Below, piece after piece: positions 5,073-7,266 of a DNA stretch of 7,266 nt. The first letter of the stretch is position 1; each line of letters starts with the position of its first letter. The notes under the pieces are model-generated. The model was not told the DNA's origin. It was given only the letters and a program-made list of their open reading frames with translations, and did not search any database. The DNA comes from Candidatus Hydrogenedentota bacterium (GTDB taxonomy: Bacteria > Hydrogenedentota > Hydrogenedentia > Hydrogenedentales > GCA-2746185): the NCBI GenBank assembly GCA_030123645.1, contig JASJYE010000115.1:1-7266 (forward strand). The letters run 5' to 3'. The position numbers and the translations under genes are program-made.

Positions 5073-6131
5073 CTAGCGCCTGGGGGCAAACTCTTCCAGT
5101 CCCTCGCGTATGCGCAGGTAGGACTCGAAGCGTAGCCGCGGGATTAGGCCTGCGTCGACGGCTTTTTGCACGGCGCAGTCGGGTTCGTGGGTGTGGGTGC
5201 AATCGCGGAACTTGCAGGTGGAGGCCCGCTGGGCGATCTCGGGGAAGTAGAATGCGACCTCTTCGGGCGACACGCCCCATAGCCCGAGTTGCCGGATGCC
5301 GGGGGTGTCGATGATGCGGAGGCCGTCGTCGAGTTCATAGAGCCTTGCGGCTGAGGTGGCGTGCCTGCCGCGTTGTGTCGCTTCGCTGACCTCGCGCGTT
5401 GCAAGATCGAGTTCGGGTTGAAGAGAATTGAGAAGCGAGGATTTTCCGACGCCGGAGTGTCCCGCGAATACGCTAAGCTTTCCGCGGAGTGCTTGGCGAA
5501 GTTCCGCCAGTCCGTCCCCCGTTTCGCAGCTCGTGGTGATGACGTGGATCCCAAGTTCGCGGTAGGCCGCGAGTTCGGGGGCTTCGCTCTCCACGAGATC
5601 CATCTTGTTGATGCATAGAATGGGTGTGACGCCCCCGACCTCAGCGGCGATGAGGTATCTATCTACGAGTCCGGGTTTGAACGCGGGCTTCGCGGCGGCG
5701 GCGACGACCACGAGCACGTCGATATTCGCCGCGAAGATCTGTTCTAGGACGCGCGCGTGCTCGCCCCCGGGGCGGCTCAGCTTGGAAGTGCGTGGCGCGA
5801 CGGCGCGGACCCAGGGCTCGCCGCCAAGGGCTTCGACAAGGACGCGGTCGCCGGGAGCGAGGATAGTGGCCCTGCGCTCCAAAAGGTGTTCGCTGATGCG
5901 GCAGAGGTCCTCCCGGCCCTCCCATTGCACGAAGGCCCACTTTTTGGAGTGGGAGATGACAAGGCCGTTGGGCTCGAAATCCTCGGGGATGTCCGGGGTG
6001 GGCGCGGCGTCGGAGATGGCGGTGTCGGTGCGGCGATGGCGTTTGAGGTCGTGGGTGAAGGCGTCTTCGTGGCGGTAGTCCCAGTCCTTTTCGCGGACTT
6101 TACGTTTTTTTTTGCGTCGTTCGCCTGCCAT
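5073..6131 (-). CDS. rsgA: Ribosome small subunit-dependent GTPase RsgA (YjeQ)
   Basis: RsgA is a circularly permuted GTPase that helps late 30S subunit maturation and leaves on GTP hydrolysis. The 352-residue product has an OB-fold region (about 54-115), then permuted G motifs: G4 NKMD (175-178), G5-like SCETGDG (201-207), G1 GHSGVGKSS (224-232), a TQRGRHATS switch segment (252-260) and G3 DTPGI (275-279). The zinc site is Cys306, Cys311, His313 and Cys319, with the spacing of the E. coli protein. The frame is open to 6257, but the start at 6131 is preferred: it opens onto a very basic tail (MAGERRKKKRKVREK) and avoids overlap with the divergent DinB-like gene. The ribosome-binding site is weak (AGG, 6 nt upstream). 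The N-terminal extension of about 50 residues before the OB fold is charged and probably binds rRNA. Confidence 0.97.
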   Translation of the reverse strand: MAGERRKKKRKVREKDWDYRHEDAFTHDLKRHRRTDTAISDAAPTPDIPEDFEPNGLVISHSKKWAFVQWEGREDLCRISEHLLERRATILAPGDRVLVEALGGEPWVRAVAPRTSKLSRPGGEHARVLEQIFAANIDVLVVVAAAAKPAFKPGLVDRYLIAAEVGGVTPILCINKMDLVESEAPELAAYRELGIHVITTSCETGDGLAELRQALRGKLSVFAGHSGVGKSSLLNSLQPELDLATREVSEATQRGRHATSAARLYELDDGLRIIDTPGIRQLGLWGVSPEEVAFYFPEIAQRASTCKFRDCTHTHEPDCAVQKAVDAGLIPRLRFESYLRIREGLEEFAPRR

Positions 6132-6149
6132 AGGTAGCCTAATGCCTTC

Positions 6150-6155
6150 ATTGTA
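6150..6155 (-). promoter_or_regulatory. Possible -10 element for rsgA
   Basis: TACAAT (6155-6150 on the minus strand) matches five of six positions of the -10 consensus and lies 18 bp upstream of the rsgA ATG, implying a leader of roughly a dozen nucleotides. No recognisable -35 box stands at the right distance; that place is taken by GC-rich inverted repeats. Weak evidence. Confidence 0.22.
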
Positions 6156-6163
6156 CCTTCCGC

Positions 6164-6183
6164 GCGCTTCGAGCGCACGCTCG
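6164..6183. repeat. Overlapping short inverted repeats in the rsgA/DinB divergent spacer
   Basis: GCGCT-TCG-AGCGC (6164-6176) and CGAGCG-CA-CGCTCG (6170-6183) overlap in the 94-bp spacer between two divergent genes. They occupy the place of the rsgA -35 region, so they could be a shared regulatory site. In GC-rich DNA such short stems also arise by chance. Confidence 0.35.
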
Positions 6184-6225
6184 ATGGCTGCGCGCTGAGA
6201 TGGAAAACTGTTGGGAGGAAGAATA

Positions 6226-6696
6226 ATGAGTGAGCTTAGCCCACTAAGCGGGGACACGACCCGTCTCTTGCGTCATCTTGTGGCTACGATTGCGTATCGG
6301 AGCCGGCTTTCCATTCGGGACGCGCCGGAGGGCTACGAGACGCTGCGGCTGGCGGAAGGCGGGATGACGGCCGTGGAACTCGTGAATCACATGACGAATG
6401 TGCTGGGCTATGTGCGTGCGCGGATCACGGACGCCGAGCGCGTTCGGCAGGACCTGTGCGATTGGGAAGGCGAGGTGGAGCGGTTCTACGGGATGCTCGG
6501 GGAACTTGACGCGGCCTTTGCGTCTGGCGTCGAGCTTCCGCCCGATGAGGATCTCAAGCTGCTGCAGGGTCCGCTGGTGGACACGTGTACGCATATCGGT
6601 CAGTTGGCCGCGCTACGGCGCCTCGCAGGCAAACCTGTGCCGGGCGCAAACTTTATCAAGGCGGATATCCGCATCGGGCACATCGGGGCGGAGTAG
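6226..6696 (+). CDS. DinB-like four-helix-bundle protein
   Basis: The 156-residue protein resembles the DinB/YfiT-like superfamily of metal-binding four-helix bundles, which includes thiol-dependent transferases and many proteins of unknown role. Evidence is the all-helical pattern, LVNHMTNVLG (52-61) with His55 and DTCTHIGQLAALRRLAG (119-135) with His123 as probable metal ligands, and an acidic/aromatic third segment (WEGEVERFYGML, 80-91). The position four residues after His123, often a third His in this family, is Leu127; His17 might substitute, or the metal site may be incomplete. The ATG at 6226 has an excellent GGGAGGAA (6213-6220) five bases upstream, preferred over an in-frame TTG at 6211. 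It is divergent from rsgA and ends 20 bp from the convergent methyltransferase gene. Substrate unknown. Confidence 0.85.
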   Translation: MSELSPLSGDTTRLLRHLVATIAYRSRLSIRDAPEGYETLRLAEGGMTAVELVNHMTNVLGYVRARITDAERVRQDLCDWEGEVERFYGMLGELDAAFASGVELPPDEDLKLLQGPLVDTCTHIGQLAALRRLAGKPVPGANFIKADIRIGHIGAE

Positions 6697-6716
6697 CGCC
6701 AGGAGAGGATGCGCGA

Positions 6717-7266
6717 TCACCTGTCTTTCAGTCCGGAGATGACCGCGGCTTCCCAAACCATCGGCTCGTCGAGCCGGCCTTTTTCGGCGATGTCTGCGCG
6801 GAGGCGTTGGAGGCCGGCGGCGAATTCGTCTTCGGGGATGAGGCGCAGGGTGGTGATGAAGTGGTTCGCGACTTTGTCGGCGTATGCGGTGTCGATGGGT
6901 TCGGGGTCGCGCTTGGTGAGTTCGGATTGAATGTCGCTGAATCCGGCTGCGCTCATGGCTTCCGCGATCGCTTCTTCACTTTGGAAGCGTTCGAGGTCAA
7001 TTTTGGCGAAGGTTGGAAAGTAGATGTTGAGGACGTGATTCCGAATGAAGTCGTGGGGGGCGGTGACGAAGGCGACGCGGCCCTGGCTAAGAACGCGGTA
7101 GCATTCTGCGAGAAGGGGCGCGATGTCGAGGTTGAGGTGCAGCATGAGGACGCCGAAGATGAAGTCGAAGGCGCCGTCGGCGAAGGGCAGGCGCGTGGCG
7201 TGCGCATTGACCCAAAGCGCAGGGATGTCCTTCACGCGGGCCCGGGCGGGCATGCGTGGGGCGCGG
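6717..7266 (-). CDS. Class I SAM-dependent methyltransferase (partial, N-terminus off the window)
   Basis: The frame is open from the right edge to a TGA at 6717-6719, giving at least 182 C-terminal residues. The visible part matches the second half of a Rossmann-fold methyltransferase of the Methyltransf_11 type: an ARARVK helix, then NAHATRLPFADGAFDFIFG (acidic loop and strand 4) and LLAECYRVLSQGRVAFVTAP (strand 5). The glycine-rich SAM-binding motif I (GxGxG) and the true start would lie beyond 7266. An internal ATG at 7253 is not the likely start because it would remove motif I. A helical C-terminal region (about the last 90 residues) follows the core. The sequence does not reveal the methyl acceptor. 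Confidence 0.85.
   Translation of the reverse strand, partial: RAPRMPARARVKDIPALWVNAHATRLPFADGAFDFIFGVLMLHLNLDIAPLLAECYRVLSQGRVAFVTAPHDFIRNHVLNIYFPTFAKIDLERFQSEEAIAEAMSAAGFSDIQSELTKRDPEPIDTAYADKVANHFITTLRLIPEDEFAAGLQRLRADIAEKGRLDEPMVWEAAVISGLKDR

Noticed and set aside
6132..6257. ATG at 6257 as the start of rsgA
   Set aside because: It would overlap the start of the divergent DinB-like gene and add 42 residues not typical of RsgA.
1..7266. CRISPR array or tandem direct repeats
   Set aside because: No regularly spaced repeated units were seen on reading through the window; only isolated inverted repeats are present.

Overview
The window looks like chromosomal DNA from a Gram-negative bacterium of moderately high GC content (estimated by eye). 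The evidence is a group of envelope genes related to LPS and lipid A proteins: a Kdo/WaaP-type kinase, a duplicated lipid A biosynthesis N-terminal (LAB_N) membrane protein and a DPM1-like GT2 glycosyltransferase. Start codons include GTG, and several genes have recognisable Shine-Dalgarno sequences. I cannot name the phylum from the sequence alone. A tRNA-Ala and rsgA are ordinary housekeeping genes, while the stretches between them hold gene debris.

Left part (1-3443). An orphan fragment of the very 3' end of guaA (complement 94-180) lies with no guaA body upstream of it. A plus-strand gene (348-1061) follows, encoding an uncharacterised multi-pass membrane protein with LEEIDYG and NLHN motifs. 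It converges on a minus-strand cluster, and the two stop codons overlap. In transcription order the cluster is a GT2 polyprenyl-phosphate-type glycosyltransferase (3443-2727), a 7-TM tandem LAB_N protein whose ATG directly abuts the glycosyltransferase stop (2726-2031), and, after 160 bp, a Kdo/WaaP-family kinase-like protein (1870-1058). A reasonable inference is that the first two make and move a lipid-linked sugar used to decorate an envelope glycolipid, and that the kinase phosphorylates an LPS-core-like sugar.

Middle part (3444-5072). This region has few genes and many decayed or structured sequences: short palindromes, a perfect 14-bp inverted repeat (3844-3886), and immediately next to it a broken internal piece of an IS256-family transposase with a stop codon, a frameshift and an altered catalytic Asp. 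Then come tRNA-Ala(CGC) on the minus strand, a 30-residue candidate membrane microprotein (complement 4739-4831) behind a perfect TTGACA -35 box with a palindrome upstream, and a perfect 10-bp inverted repeat downstream of rsgA.

Right part (5073-7266). RsgA, the ribosome small-subunit maturation GTPase, is on the minus strand. It is divergent from a DinB-like four-helix protein (6226-6696), which converges with a partial class I SAM-dependent methyltransferase running off the right edge.

The observations most worth following up are the orphan guaA 3' end, because that gene end is a known integration site for genomic islands; the SWEET-like duplicated LAB_N protein coupled to a GT2; and the promoter-backed microprotein.
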